Source: Chamaelirium japonicum
Taxonomy: Eukaryota; Streptophyta; Magnoliopsida; Liliales; Melanthiaceae
NCBI GenBank assembly: GCA_947650365.1
Contig: OX393555.1
Location: forward strand, 14,587,550 to 14,651,549
Reading direction: 5' to 3'
Length of the DNA stretch: 64,000 nt
The position numbers and the translations under genes are program-made. Shown one piece after another: positions 62,273-64,000 of the stretch. The notes beneath the pieces were generated by a model. The model did no database searches and was not told the origin of the DNA. It saw nothing but the letters and a program-made list of their open reading frames with translations. Every line of letters starts with the position of its first letter. Position 1 is the first letter of the stretch.

Positions 62273-62419
62273 ACTTAACTCTTGTTGAATTTAAACATCT
62301 ATAACTTTGCATTGACACATGTCGAAGTTATTCGTGCCGTCAAATTTTTTTACTTCAAATTTAGCGATTAAGATTGTCATCTTCATAGACGTAGAAGATT
62401 TGTTAGATGACTCCCCCAT
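62273..62419 (-). pseudogene. Copia E gag N-terminal fragment
   Basis: From an ATG at 62419 on the minus strand the text includes AKFEVKKFDGTNNFDM, the standard opening of plant copia gag (compare KFDGTNFxxW in many families). It continues to 62273, where the CACTA element starts. Only about 50 codons remain. Gag would bind and package element RNA. It is a fossil. Confidence 0.8.
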
Positions 62420-62471
62420 CTTCTTAGATAATCAAATCCACAAAGCCAATCTCCAAGATCAAGAATCGGAC

Positions 62472-62483
62472 GCTCTGATTCCA
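62472..62483 (-). promoter_or_regulatory. Copia E primer-binding site
   Basis: The minus strand reads TGGAATCAGAGC, one base from the initiator tRNA-Met site TGGTATCAGAGC. It sits five bases from the LTR border. Confidence 0.75.
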
Positions 62484-62488
62484 CAGTT

Positions 62489-63133
62489 TGTTGTGCTAGG
62501 AAGCCCAACGAGCCAATGCATACAATATGGATTCGATAGAACCCCAATACCAGAAAGATTCTACTATTAAATCAAATACAAAAGAGAAGCATAAAAGCAA
62601 ACCACAAAAAGAGACAGATTTTAGGTGGTTCGGCCTTTGGCCTACATCCACTGGTGTCAGTACAAAGAGATCCACTATCAAATCAAGAGAGTACAGTAAG
62701 TTTTGTCAAACCCTCAAGTAAGAACTGATGACGCCTCTCAAATCTCTCTCACCAAAGTCCCATCATTCAGAAACCCTAGGCCTCTCCATTTATATAATAG
62801 GGCGAGGTTTACACAATTCCCAAGTGAGTCCAACTCCAAACCATTTCCAAATCCAAAACCTAGTCGAATTCCTGAAGTCATTGTGCGCACGATGGGGGCA
62901 TCGTGTGCACAATCAGAGACGACATAAATGTTGGACGAGAAAGAAACTATCCACACGGTGGGGATATCATGTGCACGATTCGTGCAAACGATGTCCCTAC
63001 CATGCGCACGGTCCGCATACTATCCTGAAGACTTTTGCGTGTACAATGCAAAGTATGCGCACAATGTGCTATCAAAAACATGCATACAATACAATTGAGC
63101 CAAATACTCCACACTATCTTGGGGTTCTCAACA
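62489..63133 (-). repeat. Copia E 5' LTR (outer end uncertain)
   Basis: The inner border is TGTTGTGCTAGG next to the PBS. CTCAACA at 63127-63133 mirrors it and is my choice of outer end, giving 645 bp. The block GGTGGTTCGGCCTTTGGCC near 62624 is typical of plant copia LTRs. However, text resembling 63048-63125 recurs at 63140-63236, so the LTR may be longer. Confidence 0.5.
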
Positions 63134-64000
63134 ATAATATTCATGCGCTCTATGCAAAGCGTACACACAATGCACTAATCAAAATGGACACATGGTGCAA
63201 TTGAGCCAAATACCCCCCCCCCCCCCCCCCCCCCCCAACTATTTTGGGATGCAGATGCAATAGAGACTCATTTTGTATACAATATATTTTTTTAATTGAC
63301 TTTAATTTTTTGTTCCAAATTTTACCCCCATTGGTTAAAAAAAATTCACCGCCACTGAATTTTGCCCAACACCAAACTTTGTCACTATAGTATATATTTT
63401 TTATTCTATTTTTTTTTTTTGAAGGCGTTTTTTTAATTTTATTATAGAAGTAAAGAAAAAGGCCAAGTTTTGTTTTATCCCCCCCTCGAAGAAAAGACAT
63501 AAAGGAGGTAAACTGTTTCTTGAAACCAATGACATTGAGGAACCCAAGATGCATGGGCTTGCAAGATTTGCTTTGACCAAGTGGAATCAAAGCTCCAAGG
63601 AGTCATTCAGCAACAACCCTCCCCTTTGCTTTTTGTCATCTTTTTCTCACACACCCATAAATGTCACTGGGAGCCCATGTCTAATCAATGGCATCAATGG
63701 AGCTATCATGGCATGCTTGGCTCATTCTGATGGGAGATGCCCACAACAAGAGAAAACTTAAATGGCACTTAATATAGTAATCCTCCCCTTTATTACATTG
63801 GATGAAGTTTGATGATTTGATTAGAAGATTATGATGCAGTTGTTGCGGAGGATCAACAAAGATCAATTGTAAATAATAATTCTTCGACAAATAGATGCAG
63901 AACAAGCAATCCGACACACATAGAGAAATAGCAAAGAAAGAAAAACACAATCACAAAACAATCACAGAGAGAGTCGAAAGATTTACATGGAAATCGTTGC
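63134..64000. other. Unassigned DNA at the right edge
   Basis: The first 100 bp duplicate part of the preceding LTR. A run of 24 C follows at 63213-63236, then AT-rich DNA with T runs. From about 63840, TGTTGCGGAGGATC and later AAAGATTTACATGGAAATCG loosely resemble the start of another copia LTR, but no PBS or partner is visible. I see no supported gene. Confidence 0.5.
63213..63236 (+). repeat. Poly(C) run of 24 bases
   Basis: The run lies between GCCAAATA and AACTATTTTGGG. In the neighbouring near-duplicate the same place reads CTCCACACTAT, so the run arose by expansion after the duplication or is an assembly artefact. Confidence 0.85.

Larger units (their letters stand above)
62273..63133 (-). 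mobile_element. Copia E: gag start and 5' LTR of a third copia element
   Basis: Reading the minus strand there is an LTR, a primer-binding site, a short leader and a gag start that is cut by the CACTA terminus. The rest of the copia element would lie beyond the missing left end of the CACTA element. LTR and leader do not resemble copia A or B, so it is a different family. It is broken by the insertion. Confidence 0.75.

Noticed and set aside
62728-63204. 158-codon frame near the right edge
   Set aside because: It lies in the copia E LTR and beyond, with a His/Cys-rich product caused by GTGCGCA-like repeats; no domain was recognised.

Overview
This window looks like heterochromatic, probably pericentromeric, nuclear DNA of a flowering plant. 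It holds no complete ordinary host gene, rRNA or tRNA gene. Almost everything recognisable is a transposable element or a tandem repeat: Ty1/copia and Ty3/gypsy LTR retrotransposons with plant-type primer-binding sites, a CACTA (En/Spm) transposon remnant, hAT-like and palindromic MITEs, and two unrelated arrays with ~180-bp periods. The only host-derived coding text I recognise is a fragment of an oxysterol-binding-protein-related (ORP) gene carried inside a gypsy element. I cannot name the species.

Layout. 1-5449: right part of a degraded copia element on the minus strand (copia A: protease/gag remnants, long leader, PBS, 2.3-kb 5' LTR). 5450-6462: a coiled-coil gene fragment and unassigned DNA. 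6463-27447: a divergent satellite with a ~177-bp period, roughly 110 monomers, interrupted by a small copia LTR end (6573-6816), an LTR-like island with a 21-bp minisatellite (20746-21453) and a 629-bp hAT-type MITE with an 8-bp target duplication (23665-24293). 27448-54810: copia B, minus strand, inserted in the satellite and itself split by two gypsy elements. These are gypsy D (31154-41372, minus strand, 5-bp duplication TCCTC, two 2663-bp LTRs that look identical, a 914-codon gag-protease frame, no reverse transcriptase or integrase) and gypsy C (41651-48953, plus strand, 5-bp duplication ATTAC, gag only, four tandem arrays and the ORP fragment). 54811-56108: the satellite resumes.

56109-62272: right-hand part of a CACTA element. 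It holds a decayed plant transposase gene, a ~180-bp tandem array rich in GATCCGATAACGATC, subterminal CCGTCGGTA repeats carrying (TA)n tracts with two palindromic MITEs inside, and a CACTACAAAAAAAA terminus at 62272. That terminus cuts into the gag start of a third copia element (copia E, 62273-63133, minus strand). 63134-64000 is unassigned apart from a 24-base C run.

Order of events from nesting and LTR divergence: the satellite came first; copia B then inserted (LTRs roughly 10% apart over the stretch compared); gypsy C followed (about 20 substitutions in ~600 bp by eye) and gypsy D is the newest. The most interesting points are the direct passage from satellite into the CACTA transposase gene with no transposon end between them, the captured ORP fragment, and the dyad repeated in most 177-bp monomers.
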